The notes: generated by a model from the sequence alone, not told the origin. A stretch of DNA of 64,000 nucleotides from Streptomyces taklimakanensis (GCF_009709575.1 NZ_WIXO01000001.1:62001-126000); one strand, 5' to 3'; counted from the stretch's first letter, positions 1-9,637 are shown. Translations and numbers: made by a program.

Positions 1-2998
1 CGCCGAGTGCCACGGCGAGCCGATCCGCGGTCTGGCCGAACGCCAGCGCCTGCACGGGGGTGTACTGATGGAGCCGGAACCTGAGCCGTCCGGGCTGCTC
101 ACCGTGGTGCGTGAGATCGAACACCTCGACCGCACCCGAGCGGGCGTCACCGCAACCGTCGACATGATTGACGCCCACCGCCAGCAGCGCATTGTCCGGA
201 CTGATGGCGACCGCTTCCCAAGCGTATCCGTCGTGCGGGATGCCGACCGGGGCGCGTCCGCCGGTGAGGTCGTACACGACCGTGCGGTTCGAGCGGGCGC
301 CATCCGGCTCCGTGGCCGCCAGCAGGGTGCAGTCATCGCTGAAGGTGAAGTTCCGCGCTGTGAGGAGACTGCCGGTGTCCGGCAGGGTGCCGTCGTCCAG
401 TGTGTGACGGACACGTCCCGTGACCAGGTCGATGACGCGGACCGTCGCGTCGCTGAGGCTCCTCGCCTGCCCCGGCCGGTAGCTGGGACGAACGCCCCGG
501 ACGATGGCGAGGCGGGTGCCGTCTCTGCTCAGCGCCGAGGCGACGACGGACCGGCAGTCGCGGTCCTCCGCGATCGTGTCACCGCTGTGCAGGTCGACCA
601 CGGTCACCCGCCGCGCACCGACCCGCACGGCGACGCGTCCCGGCGCAGGGTGGAGGACCCGGTCGTCCGCCTCGTGCACGGTGCGGAACCGGTGCGCCTC
701 GCGGTCGATCCCGAACAATTCGGTACGGACGCGATGGCGGTCACCGCCCTGGTACCACGTGACCGTCCTGACCAGGTGGTCGCCGAGGATCGTGACCGAC
801 TGCGTGTCCGGCTCGGGGTGCACGTCCGGAAGCCGGACGAGCGGATGCGGGGCCCTGCGCAGCACGCGGCGGAGTGCGGTGTCCCCTTCGAGCGTCCACA
901 ACGCCTGGATCGACCGTTGCGCGAGCACCAGGGGGACCGGGCTGCCCGGCTTCGTCATGGCCGCCAACTCGGCCGCGGCGGCGAGCCTGCGGGCGTCCGC
1001 CTCCGCGGCCTTCAGCACCGCACGTGCCTTCGCCTCCTCCAGTTCGGCAATCCGGTCGCGCCATGCCGACCGGCTGGCCGCGATGAGGTCGGCAACCTCC
1101 TGGGGAATGTCGGAAGCACGTTCTGCCAGCCACTGTTCGGCCGACGCGAGCCGGGTGTCGGCGATCAGTTCGTTGTCGGCCGCCCGCTCCTCCATCGTCA
1201 CCAGCCACCGCTGGAACTCGACATCGTCATCCACCCAGCGCGAGAAGCGCGACCAGGAACGGATGAGCGACTCATGGCTGAGCCACACCAGGGGCTCACC
1301 GTCCGCCCGAGCGGAGTCGAGCACCAGCAGACGGTGGCGGCACAGGTCGTCGATCAGCCCCCGCATGCCCGGGAACCGGTGCAGTGGAGCCGGTCTGGCG
1401 CCCGCCTCGGCGGCACCGCCCCGGGTGCGCACCAGCGCGAGCATGACGGACTTGACCTGCTCGGCCAGGCCATCGCGGCGAAGCCGCTCGTAGATACGTT
1501 CGGCATGCCGGTCGATGGCACCCGCCAGCCCGCCGAACCTGCGATAGTCGGCGAAGGTGAGCCGGCGCTCCCGCTGGGCCTCCCACAGTTGCGCGAGGGT
1601 GAACGCCATCAGGGGCAGGCTGCCCGTCGCGCCGCCGGCGTCCGCGGCGATCTGTGCCGCGAGTCCGTCCTCGTAGCGCACACCACGCGTGAGCGCCGGT
1701 TCGGTCACGGCACGCTCGAGCGCAGCGGGTCCCATCGGCGACAACGCGAACATGCGGTGCCGCAGGCGGGGACCCTGATCGGGTAGCTCCAGCACCATCG
1801 GCACGAAGTCGGAACGCATCGTGGCCACGATGCGGCAGGAGTCGGCGACCTCGCGTGCGGTGGGCACCAGCAACTCGAGGAGCTCATGCCGCTGGTCCGC
1901 CGACGCGTCGGTCAGCAGTTCCTCGAACTGGTCGATGTGCACCAGCACCCGTGAGCCCGTCGCCCTGGCACGGCGCGACAGCGCGGCGCCGAGTGCGCCG
2001 GGGCCCGGCTCGATGTCCAGGGACCATACGTCGACACCCACCGCCGCCCGCAGGGCTGCCTCGACATCGCCAACGAGCCGTCGCGCCGGGCTGCCCGCGC
2101 CGCTGCCGGGCCGCACGGTCACCGCGACTGCGCCCGTGTCCCGCCACCTCGGCACCAGCCCGGCCTCGACCAGCGACGACTTCCCGACCCCGGACGGGCC
2201 GATCACCAGGACGAAGCCGTCCTCGGCGACCATCTCGCGCAGTTGGGAAGTGTCGGTCTCGCGGCCGACGAACACCGCGTCGTCTGCGGAGGTGAACGGC
2301 AACAAGCCGCGGTATGGCGACGGCGGGACATCGGCCAGCGCCTCGGGCCAGGACATCACGAGCCGTGACGTCGGGAACCCGTACGCGTCCCGGTGGTCGC
2401 CGTGCCTGCCGGCGGCCACCACCATGCCGATCACGGAATCGCCGGAAGCACCCGCGACCACCAACGGGGAACCGCTGAAGCCCGGCTGCAGCCGCATCGC
2501 CGCGGCGGGATCGGCGTCGACCTGGAGGAGACCGGCACCGACCCGGCCCCGGACACGGGCCACCGCCCACGTGCCGCTGCGCCGCTCGGCGAGGGAGGGA
2601 TGGCCGAAGACCGCGACCTGCTCGTCCGGCGAAGGGGAAGCCTGTTCGTTCAGCCGGGCCGGACCGGCCATCGTCGGCAGCTCCTCACCGACGACGACGA
2701 GTCCGGCAAAGTCGTCACCGACCGTGCCCTCCTTCGGCGGCGGCAGCCAGCGCTCCACCACGCACATCCGGGTCGGAGCCCCGTCGGCACCACCCAGGAT
2801 CGGGAAGTCGACTGGAATCCGCACCTCGCCGCCCGGGTGATCAGGCTGCCGGACTCCCCGGCCGAGTGCCGCGTTGACGACGTGCGCGCACGTGAGGACG
2901 TGGCGATCGCCGACGACGAATCCCATACCGACCGGACGATGCGTCCCGGCGGCCAGCACCCGCACCACGAATCCTGCGCGGTCGGCGTACCTGCGCAC
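1..2998 (-). CDS. Trypsin-like protease / nSTAND NTPase / WD40 conflict protein (partial, C-terminus off the window)
   Basis: About 999 codons are visible; the gene runs off the left edge. The N-terminus is a trypsin-fold peptidase with a complete triad: His39 in LTCAHVV, Asp96 in GDDFAGLVV and Ser175 in GFSGSP. An nSTAND-type P-loop NTPase follows, with Walker A GPSGVGKSS (267-275) and Walker B VLVHIDQFEELL (about 351-362). A helical linker with an Ala/Glu-rich stretch leads into WD40-like beta-propeller sequence from about residue 680. The GTG start lies 3 bases after the stop of the Trypco1 gene, so translation is probably coupled. Family knowledge (predicted NTP-dependent conflict systems of multicellular bacteria) suggests that WD40 ligand sensing drives NTPase switching and protease activation. 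The target is unknown. No signal peptide or membrane segment is seen, so it is probably cytosolic. Confidence 0.9.
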   Translation of the reverse strand, partial: MRRYADRAGFVVRVLAAGTHRPVGMGFVVGDRHVLTCAHVVNAALGRGVRQPDHPGGEVRIPVDFPILGGADGAPTRMCVVERWLPPPKEGTVGDDFAGLVVVGEELPTMAGPARLNEQASPSPDEQVAVFGHPSLAERRSGTWAVARVRGRVGAGLLQVDADPAAAMRLQPGFSGSPLVVAGASGDSVIGMVVAAGRHGDHRDAYGFPTSRLVMSWPEALADVPPSPYRGLLPFTSADDAVFVGRETDTSQLREMVAEDGFVLVIGPSGVGKSSLVEAGLVPRWRDTGAVAVTVRPGSGAGSPARRLVGDVEAALRAAVGVDVWSLDIEPGPGALGAALSRRARATGSRVLVHIDQFEELLTDASADQRHELLELLVPTAREVADSCRIVATMRSDFVPMVLELPDQGPRLRHRMFALSPMGPAALERAVTEPALTRGVRYEDGLAAQIAADAGGATGSLPLMAFTLAQLWEAQRERRLTFADYRRFGGLAGAIDRHAERIYERLRRDGLAEQVKSVMLALVRTRGGAAEAGARPAPLHRFPGMRGLIDDLCRHRLLVLDSARADGEPLVWLSHESLIRSWSRFSRWVDDDVEFQRWLVTMEERAADNELIADTRLASAEQWLAERASDIPQEVADLIAASRSAWRDRIAELEEAKARAVLKAAEADARRLAAAAELAAMTKPGSPVPLVLAQRSIQALWTLEGDTALRRVLRRAPHPLVRLPDVHPEPDTQSVTILGDHLVRTVTWYQGGDRHRVRTELFGIDREAHRFRTVHEADDRVLHPAPGRVAVRVGARRVTVVDLHSGDTIAEDRDCRSVVASALSRDGTRLAIVRGVRPSYRPGQARSLSDATVRVIDLVTGRVRHTLDDGTLPDTGSLLTARNFTFSDDCTLLAATEPDGARSNRTVVYDLTGGRAPVGIPHDGYAWEAVAISPDNALLAVGVNHVDGCGDARSGAVEVFDLTHHGEQPGRLRFRLHQYTPVQALAFGQTADRLAVALG

Positions 2999-3001
2999 CG
3001 G

Positions 3002-3328
3002 CTATTCCTTCCGCCACGTCAACGTCAGCGTGAAGCTGGCCTCCGCGGTCCCCTTCGCCACCACGACCCCCGTCTCACCACCCATCTTGAGGCCGAACTC
3101 GATGGTGGTCTCCGTCGGCGACAGCGACTGCGCGACGACCGCGACCCGCTCAAGAGCCGGCCTCACCTGGTCGAGGGCCTGCTCCAGGGACACCCGTGCA
3201 CGCCCGGCCACCGTGCTGCCGTCACGGGCGGCGAGCACCAGGTCGTCCGGCACCTCCGCAGCGTCGACCTCGAAGACGACCACCGTGTCGGTGCCCTCAC
3301 CGACAGAGAACTCGACCAGCTGCGTCAC
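3002..3328 (-). CDS. Trypco1 (trypsin-co-occurring domain 1, CU044_2847-like) small protein
   Basis: This 108-aa all-domain protein begins MTQLVEFSVGEG and ends in LTLTWRKE, a compact beta-rich pattern (VVVFEVDAAEV, TIEFGLKMGGETG) typical of the family. Members are encoded beside trypsin-nSTAND proteins and are thought to be partners or regulators of the protease. The start is a GTG preceded by a G-rich Shine-Dalgarno (run of seven G), about 5 nt upstream. The stop lies 3 nt before the protease start, so the two form an operon. Just upstream is an IS5 relic, so the promoter may lie in IS-derived DNA. The biochemical role is not established. Confidence 0.85.
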   Translation of the reverse strand: MTQLVEFSVGEGTDTVVVFEVDAAEVPDDLVLAARDGSTVAGRARVSLEQALDQVRPALERVAVVAQSLSPTETTIEFGLKMGGETGVVVAKGTAEASFTLTLTWRKE

Positions 3329-3340
3329 TGCGCCCCCCCA

Positions 3341-4009
3341 TCAGATGACACTTGGTGTGTCCTCCCGGTCACGTGCCGTCCAGTAAAGCAAAACCGGCAC
3401 GCACCGTGCCGCCGAACGGCAGGACCGGAGCCGCCCCAACTCCCGCGCGTACCAGCCTCTGGCTGCGAAGGGCAGGGCCCGGCCGCACAGGGCCGGGGCG
3501 TCACTGGTGCCGCCGCGCATACGGCTCGGGCCGGGGCAACAGGTGGGGAGGAGTGGTTGGTCGTTCACCGCCATCGCCGCCAGCCTCATCAACCACCGCG
3601 ACTTACCAAGAGAAAGGCCCCCTTGGAGGGCGTTGGGTCCGTTTTGGGTAGCGGTCGCGTCCGGGTTGGGTGAGGAGTCCCTGAGGGACGGGTCCTCTAA
3701 TCGTCTGCACCGCTCCCGCACCTGGCACCGCAGGATCTCCTGGACCCGCTGGTCAAGGCCGTCCTCGCGCCACAGGGTGAAGGAGTGGAACACCGCCGAC
3801 CAGGCCGGGAGGTCGTGTGGCGGGAGCCGCCACTGACAGCCCGTCCGGTTCTGGTGGAGCAACGCGTTCACGACCTCGCGCAGGTCGCAGGAACCCGGAT
3901 CTCCGGTCGCAGACCGCGCCACCCGTTCCTGCTTCCATGCGGTGACCAGCGGCTCGATCAACGTCCGCTGCTCGTCGGACAAGTCGGTTGCGTACGGCAC
4001 CCGTTCCAT
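3341..4009 (-). pseudogene. IS5-family transposase, N-terminal relic
   Basis: Residues 1-110 read as the helical N-terminal domain (DUF4096-like) of an IS5-family DDE transposase: LSDEQRTLIEPL, TGCQWRLPPHDLPAW and FHSFTLWREDG are diagnostic. Homology stops after RCRRLEDPS, where the first catalytic Asp region (VIDTQS) would be expected. The rest of the frame is unrelated sequence up to the Trypco1 promoter, so all catalytic DDE residues are missing and the gene is dead. Confidence 0.75.
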
Positions 4010-4093
4010 GCCGCGACCTCACCATGCACACGACATGAAGCGAGGACGGAACCGTCCCATCACCCACGAACGGGCGACACCACATCATCAGGA

Positions 4094-4750
4094 ACGGGAC
4101 TTGAGGAGGGTGAAGCCTGCTCGCCCGTGCATCTGGCGCGTGATTCGCTTGGTCCTGGTGTTGACGCCCTCGGTGGGGCCGTTGCTGTAGGGAAGCGTGA
4201 GTGCGGCGATCACGGCGTCGCGGTCTCGGCCCCGACCCCGACCCCGGCCCCGACCCCGGGTGAAGGCGTGCGGACGAAGCGGGACGGCTGCGCGAACCTG
4301 GGCGATCCGGCGCGTGAGTGCGTCGGTTCTTGATCCCTTCGAAGAGGCGCGCGACAGGAACGGCCGGATCCTCGGCCCGGCGTGTGCGCAGGTGCTCGCG
4401 GTAGGGATCGACCAGGCCGGCACGGTATCGGGGAACGCGGAGCATGCGCTCGGGCCGGTCCGCCAACTCCTTGACCACGGCCTTGACGTGCCCGGTCACG
4501 CGGGCCGTACGCCGTTGACAGCGCTCCAGGGACTCCGGGCACCTGTTCGCGGAAGGTCTGGCGGCAGCCGAGTGCGAGGCACACCAGACGCCGCACCCGC
4601 CCACCGGACGGACCACGGCGTCCGTGCCCGCACCACGATCCGCTCGCTCTCGTCGATCACAGCCTCGATGACCAGCGGGGACAGCCCCGAGAACACTGTC
4701 TGGGCAAGATCGTTGACACCCTTCACACGAGTGTCAACGACACTCGCCAC
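4094..4750 (-). pseudogene. ISL3-family transposase relic with frameshifts
   Basis: Two separated blocks in different frames on the minus strand match an ISL3 transposase. The N-terminal start of the domain (LSPLVIEAVIDES, about 4620-4690) is followed by a scrambled centre, then a C-terminal tail LPYSNGPTEGVNTRTKRI and MHGRAGFTLL (4100-4195). Between them lies a simple repeat of CCCCGA/CCCCGG units (about 4220-4258), which reads as alternating Arg-Gly/Arg-Asp in one frame and probably arose by slippage. No intact reading frame joins the parts. Confidence 0.65.
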
Positions 4751-5113
4751 CCTCCGTCACCACCGAATGTGAGGCAGGGCCGAACGTCCTCAGTCCCGTC
4801 CCAAGGTGCGCGGAGTACCCGTCGACACAGAAGACGACCTGTTTCACAAGGGCCACCGGAGTTCGCGTTCTTCCTCATCTCACAGCGGTGAAGGGAGAGC
4901 ACGAGGGAAATGTCAACCGGCGCACAAACGCGAAAAGATACCTTCCGCTATCCCGATGCGACACCTGCCGGTGTCGCTCATCTGCCCGTTCGGTCGGGAG
5001 CGTGCTAGCTTCCCTCGGTGTCAAGCGAATTCCAGGGGGCCGGTTTCTCGCTCACAGGGGCGGGGCGCCTTCGCGTAACGCATTCCGGCTCCCTGGAGAG
5101 AGCTGGGGGGATC
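4751..5113. other. Intergenic leader of the PKD-domain gene
   Basis: This stretch of 363 bases separates the ISL3 relic from the secreted protein gene. I see no gene. It is somewhat less GC-rich between 4840 and 4960 and probably carries the promoter for the downstream gene, but no clear -35/-10 pair could be assigned. Confidence 0.4.
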
Positions 5114-7273
5114 ATGTCGAGAAAATCGCTTCCGCACGCCGTGAAGCGGAGATGGGCACGCGGTCTGGTGGCCGGTGCCGGCGTTCTGGCCCTCACCGGA
5201 ACGTCGACACTGTTGATGGCCGCGCCGGCCGGCGCGGCCATCGGCAACGACTCGAACGCGAACGCCATGGCCTCGGCCTTGGCCGGGCCGGGAGCGGACG
5301 TCCTCGGTGCCGGGTTCGAGAGCCTGGCCGGTGCCGTGGCCAACGGCGTCGGAGACTCGCCATTGTCGAACTTCCCGACCAACGGCTCCACGTTCACCAT
5401 TCTGACCAGCGGCGATGCCGCCTCGGCCGACGACCCGAACACGGAAGGGAGCAAGACGACCGATCTGGCGGGCGGAAACGTCCGAGGCAACACGGATTTC
5501 GACGTGTCGGTCTTCACAGTCGACCTGCAGGTTCCCGAAACGGCGAACTGCCTCAGCTTCGACTTCCAGTTCTACAGCGAGGAGTATCCGGAGTGGGTGG
5601 GCAGCGCCTTCAACGACGCCTTCATCGCGGAGCTGGACAACAGCGACTGGACCACGTCGGGCAGTGAAATCAACGCTCCGAACAACTTCGCCTTCGATGC
5701 CGACAACGACGTGGTGAGCGTCAACGCGGTCGGTCTCGGCGGTTTCAGTGCGGAGAACGCGGCAGGCACCACCTACGACGGGGCCACCCCGCTGTTGTCC
5801 GCCGCGAAACAGGTCACTCCGGGCACCCACACGCTCTACCTGTCCATCTTCGACCAGGGCGATCGCATCCTCGACTCGGCGACGTTCGTCGACAACCTGC
5901 GCGTGGGATTCGTGCCCGACCCGGAGACCCAGTGCAAGTCGGGCGCGCAGCCCAAGCCGTACCAACTCGACCTCACCCCGGTCGAGACGACTCTGGACAC
6001 CGGCACGGACCACACCGTCACCGCGACACTCACCGAGATCGGTGCGGAGCCGCCGGCGGTCTCCGGCGCGTCGATACTCTTCCAGGCCTCGGGCGCGCAC
6101 GCCGTCCAGGGCTCGGATACCACCGACACCGCGGGCCAGGCGACCTTCACTTACACCGGTACGACGGTCGGGGTCGACTCGATCAGCGCCTGCTACGACG
6201 TCGACGGGAACGGAACCTGCGATGCCGGCGAACCCTTCGCATCCGCCAAGGCCACCTGGAAGAACACACCTCCGGTGAACGACCCCGGTGGACCCTACTC
6301 CGGAGCCGAGGGCTCCGCGGTCGCCCTCGACGCGACCGCGAGTGACGTCAACGGCGATCCGCTCACCCACAAGTGGACCTACGAGCCGGTCAGCGGAGTG
6401 GACACCGGAGCCGTCTGCTCCTTCGAGGACGACTCCGCCCTGGAGACCGCCATCACCTGCACCGACGACGGCGAGTACCGACTGACGCTCACCACCGACG
6501 ACGGCGTCAACGCGCCGGTGTCCAACACCGCCGACCTGACGGTGACGAACGTGGCACCGGCGATCGGTGAGGTCTCCACTCCGGTGGACCCGGTGGCGGT
6601 CGGCACTCCCCTGTCCCTGGAGGCCGGCTACACCGACCCCGGTGCCAACGACACCCACACCGCCTCCATCGACTGGGGGGACGGTTCCATGAGCGAGCCC
6701 ACGGCCGCCGCCGGCCAGGTCGACGCTTCCCACACCTACACGGCGGCCGGCATCTACACGATCTGTCTCACGGTGACCGACGACGACGGCGCATCCGACG
6801 AGAAGTGCTCGCCGAACTACGTGGTCGTCTACGACCCATCGGCCGGCTTCGTCACCGGCGGCGGCTGGATCGACGTCCCCGAAGGTTCCTACCCCGCCGA
6901 TCCCTCGGCGAGTGGCCCTGGACGGTTCGGGTTCGTCTCGAAGTACCAGAAGGGCGCCACCGCCCCCAAAGGGCAGACCGAGTTCCAGTTCAAGACCGGA
7001 AGCCTGAACTTCCACTCCATGTCGTACGACTGGCTGGTCGTGAGCGGGAACAAGGCGATCTACAAGGGGACCGGAACGGTCAACGGCGAGGATGGCTACG
7101 GGTTCCTGGTCTCCGTGGTGGACGCCGACAAGAGCGGCGGTGACGACACCTACCGGATCAAAGTCTGGGACGCCGACAGCGACACCGTCGTGTTCGACAA
7201 CCAGCCGGGCGCCGCGGACGACACTGCGGCAACGACCGCGATCAGTCACGGTTCCATCGTGATTCACAGCTGA
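5114..7273 (+). CDS. Secreted choice-of-anchor L / PKD-domain adhesin-like protein
   Basis: 719 aa. The ATG at 5114 follows GGAGAGAGCTGGGGGG, so this start is preferred over the upstream in-frame extension. A twin-basic N-terminus, hydrophobic core and AAPAGAA cleavage site (about residues 1-42) form a Sec signal peptide. Domains in order: a choice-of-anchor L type beta-sandwich (about 45-280; FDFQFYSEEYPEWVGSAFND is typical); an Ig-like (Big_1-like) domain (about 285-385); two PKD-type domains (390-580; IDWGDGS and the DDDGASDE motif in the second); and a C-terminal post-COAP type domain (FVTGGGWIDVPEG onward, 585-719). No sortase motif or C-terminal membrane helix is seen, so it is probably released or non-covalently wall-bound. 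A role in surface display or matrix binding is inference. Confidence 0.85.
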   Translation: MSRKSLPHAVKRRWARGLVAGAGVLALTGTSTLLMAAPAGAAIGNDSNANAMASALAGPGADVLGAGFESLAGAVANGVGDSPLSNFPTNGSTFTILTSGDAASADDPNTEGSKTTDLAGGNVRGNTDFDVSVFTVDLQVPETANCLSFDFQFYSEEYPEWVGSAFNDAFIAELDNSDWTTSGSEINAPNNFAFDADNDVVSVNAVGLGGFSAENAAGTTYDGATPLLSAAKQVTPGTHTLYLSIFDQGDRILDSATFVDNLRVGFVPDPETQCKSGAQPKPYQLDLTPVETTLDTGTDHTVTATLTEIGAEPPAVSGASILFQASGAHAVQGSDTTDTAGQATFTYTGTTVGVDSISACYDVDGNGTCDAGEPFASAKATWKNTPPVNDPGGPYSGAEGSAVALDATASDVNGDPLTHKWTYEPVSGVDTGAVCSFEDDSALETAITCTDDGEYRLTLTTDDGVNAPVSNTADLTVTNVAPAIGEVSTPVDPVAVGTPLSLEAGYTDPGANDTHTASIDWGDGSMSEPTAAAGQVDASHTYTAAGIYTICLTVTDDDGASDEKCSPNYVVVYDPSAGFVTGGGWIDVPEGSYPADPSASGPGRFGFVSKYQKGATAPKGQTEFQFKTGSLNFHSMSYDWLVVSGNKAIYKGTGTVNGEDGYGFLVSVVDADKSGGDDTYRIKVWDADSDTVVFDNQPGAADDTAATTAISHGSIVIHS

Positions 7274-7291
7274 CCGACCGCACGGAACGGG

Positions 7292-7327
7292 CCGGGGTGT
7301 GCCGTCACGGACGACGGCACACCCCGG
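7292..7327 (+). terminator. Strong hairpin terminator after the PKD-domain gene
   Basis: Perfect 15-bp stem (7292-7306 pairs with 7313-7327) with a 6-nt loop, starting 18 nt after the stop codon. There is no long T-run, as is usual in Streptomyces. Confidence 0.8.
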
Positions 7328-7348
7328 TCACGTCGCACGAGCCACTAG

Positions 7349-8297
7349 GTTCTGTCCGGCGGATCACTGGCGGAGCCAGAGACGGATCGCTGCGGCGGTG
7401 ACGGTACCGTGGAAGACGTAGGCCCTCTTGTCGTAACGGGTCGCGACCGCGCGGGATTTCTTGAGCCGGTTGATGGTCCGCTCGACCTTGTTGCGGCGCC
7501 GGTAGCGGTCGCGGTCGAAGCCGGTCGGCCTGCCGCCCGCGCTGCCCCTGCGTTGCCGGTTGGCCCGTTGGTCCTTCGGTTCCGGGATGGTGTGCCGGAT
7601 GTGGCGTCTTCGCAGGTAGCGGCGGTTGCGGCGGGAGCTGTAGGCCTTGTCGCCGCTGACGTGGTCCGGCCGTGTTCGGGGGCGTCCGCCCAGTGGCCGG
7701 GGGATCCGGATCCGGTCCAGGACCTCGGTCAGTTGCGGGGCGTCGCCCCACTGGCCCGGCGTGAGCAGGAGGGCCATGGGGCGGCAGCCACCCTCGCCAG
7801 CCAGGTGGATTTTGCAGGTCAGGCCGCCCCGAGACCGCCCCAGTCCCTCGTCGGGGCGGTGGTGTCGGGGCGTCGTCCTTTTTTCGGGACCCGCGGTGCG
7901 GTCTTGCGGGCGCCGGCCGCGTGCTGACGGGCTCGGCAGGATGTCGAGTCGACGCCGATCATCGACCAGTCGACCCGCCCCGCCAGGTCGGCGTCGGCCT
8001 GGACCGAGCGCAGGATCCGATCCCAGGTGCCGTCCGCCGACCAGCGCCGATGCCGTTCGTAGACGGTCTTCCACGAGCCGTAGCGCTCCGGCAGGTCACG
8101 CCACGGGACACCGGTCCGGACCCGGAACAGGATCCCGTTGACCACGGTGCGGTGATCATTCCACCGGCCGCCCCGACCACCCGAAGGTGGCAGGTGCGGC
8201 TCCAGTAACGACCATTCGCGATTCGTCAGAACCCCCCGACCCATGACCGAACCAACGAGTGACCGGTCAGAAGGTCACATGATCCGCCGGACAGAAC
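7349..8297 (-). mobile_element. Intact IS5-family (IS427-like) insertion sequence with CTAG target duplication
   Basis: A 949-bp element bounded by perfect 19-bp terminal inverted repeats (GGTTCTGTCCGGCGGATCA at 7349-7367 minus the last base in places, and its reverse complement ending at 8297). CTAG flanks both ends (7345-7348 and 8298-8301), the target duplication expected for this subgroup. It is inserted inside an already 5'-truncated IS701 relic that resumes at 8302. One transposase is encoded in two overlapping frames. Confidence 0.85.
7364..8244 (-). CDS. IS5-family transposase OrfAB, produced by -1 frameshifting
   Basis: OrfA (8244 down to 7819, 141 aa, MGRGVLTNREWSLLEPHLPP) holds the DUF4096-like N-terminal domain and the first catalytic Asp (IGVDSTSCRA). 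OrfB (open in the -1 frame to the stop at 7364) supplies the remaining DDE core: GLGRSRGGLTCKIHL, SGDKAYSSRRNRRYL and the NKVERTINRLKKSRAVATRYDK region with the catalytic Glu. The frames overlap at a run of six A on the coding strand (7879-7884 on the given strand, CCGAAAAAAGGA), a classical slippery site. Slipping -1 joins VPKK to EKRTTPRHHRPDEGLGR. Both halves look undamaged, so the element may be active. Confidence 0.82.
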
Positions 8298-8301
8298 CTA
8301 G

Positions 8302-9396
8302 CCCGCACGGCATGCAGCATCTGTTGTGCCGGACGGTCTGGGATGCCGATGCCGTCCGCGACGACGTGCGGGAATACGTCGTCGAGCACCTCCAAGATGA
8401 GGCGGCGGTGCTGGTCGTCGACGAGACCGGTGACCTGAAGAAGGGCATCCACACGGTCGGGGTCCAGCGCCAGTACACCGGAACAGCCGGGCGGATCGAG
8501 AACTCCCAGGTCGCCGTCTACCTCGTCTACACCGGTGTCCGGGGACACGCGGCAGTGGACCGGGAGCTGTACATACCGCGCTCCTGGACGTGCGACCCGG
8601 ATCGCTGCCGGGCTGCAGGGCTCGGCGAGGGCACCGTCTTCGCGACCAAGCCGGAACTGGCCCGCACGATGATCGAACGCTTCCTGGACGCCGGACACCG
8701 CGTCGGCTGGGTCACCGGTGACGAGGTCTACGGCGGCAACCCGAAACTGCGCACGGCTCTGGAGGAACGCGGCATCGGCTATGTCCTCGCGGTGGCCTGC
8801 TCAGCCGAAGTGACCACCGGTGCGGGCACCTTCCGCGCCGATGCCCTGGTGAAGAAGGTGCCGAAGCGGGCCTGGCAGAAGCTCTCGGCCGGACGCGGTG
8901 CGAAGGGAGAGCGGTCCTACGACTGGGCCGTCATCGATCTCGCCGAGCCAGCGCCGGGCAGCCGTCAGCTGCTGATCCGCCGCAACCGCACCACCGGCGA
9001 ACTCGCCTACTACCGCTGCTTCTCACCCCAGCCGGTGCCGCTGACCAAGCTGGTGCGGGTCGCCGGCTCCAGATGGCGGGTGGAAGAGACCATCCAGACC
9101 GAGAAGGGGCTGGCAGGACTCGACGAGCACCAGGTCCGCCGCTCCCCCTCCTGGACCCGCTGGGTTCGCCCATGCTTTCCTCGCCGTCGTCCGCGCCGAC
9201 GAACACGCCCGCAACCCCGCTCCGGACGGGCTGGTCCCGCTGTCCTGCAACGAGATCCAGCGCCTGTTCATCACACTCGTCGTCCAGCCCCTCCACGACA
9301 TCGCCCACCGACTCGGCTGGTCGGACTGGCGACGCCGCCATCAGCAGCGATCACGCACCAGCCATTACCAGCGACAATCCACATCCCAGCCATGAG
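8302..9396 (+). pseudogene. IS701-family transposase relic, 5'-truncated and frameshifted
   Basis: The frame carries the IS701 DDE core: VLVVDETGDLKKG (first Asp), VGWVTGDEVYGGNP (second Asp) and SRWRVEETIQTEKG (Glu). About 60 N-terminal residues are missing. Near 9160-9172 a small deletion shifts the frame, and the true C-terminus (GFAHAFLAVVRADEH to the stop at 9394-9396) continues in another frame. The relic probably extends a few codons left of the nested IS5 element, to about 7330. Confidence 0.8.
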
Positions 9397-9486
9397 GACC
9401 ACGATCTACAGCTGGAGTATTAGTGGGTTTGTTGGGGATTAATTCCCGACAGAGGTTCGGTGTTGCTGGCCGGAGGTTCACGATGC

Positions 9487-9519
9487 CGGTAACGCCGGAC
9501 CTCTCAAGAGGCGTTACCG
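9487..9519. other. Hairpin upstream of tiny membrane ORFs
   Basis: CGGTAACGCC (9487-9496) is perfectly complementary to GGCGTTACCG (9510-9519). Within the loop, CCTCT and AGAGG can form a second stem. It lies about 40 nt before a small ORF with a good ribosome site. It could be a terminator of the IS701 relic or a leader hairpin. Confidence 0.45.
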
Positions 9520-9559
9520 AGTTCATACCATTAGTGAATATCTTGACGCGGGAGACGTG

Positions 9560-9637
9560 ATGAAAAAGCCGCAGGTAGCTCTTTGGTTTGTTTTCGTTGC
9601 AGCTGGTTTGCTGGTCGGAATGCTGATAGCGGATTGA
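9560..9637 (+). CDS. Tiny single-helix membrane peptide (25 aa), hypothetical
   Basis: MKKPQVALWFVFVAAGLL is a positively charged start followed by a strongly hydrophobic helix ending VGMLIAD. The ATG has a GGAG Shine-Dalgarno at 9551-9554, 5 nt spacing. Codon use and GC content are unlike the surrounding genes, which is consistent with transfer or relaxed selection. It lies just upstream of another small membrane ORF and an RHS stub. A role as leftover immunity or holin-like protein is speculative. Confidence 0.4.
   Translation: MKKPQVALWFVFVAAGLLVGMLIAD

Noticed and set aside
68..1786. Plus-strand frame of 572 codons opposite the nSTAND-WD40 gene
   Set aside because: The minus strand carries protease, Walker and WD40 motifs without interruption; the plus frame is compositionally artefactual.
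4216..4260. CCCCGA/CCCCGG simple repeat as a regulatory or structural element
   Set aside because: It sits inside a decayed ISL3 transposase and is best explained by slippage in dead DNA.
5021..7267. Long antisense open frame (748 codons) opposite the PKD protein
   Set aside because: High-GC third-position artefact: Arg/Gly/Val-rich with no domain, while the plus strand has a signal peptide and clear domains.
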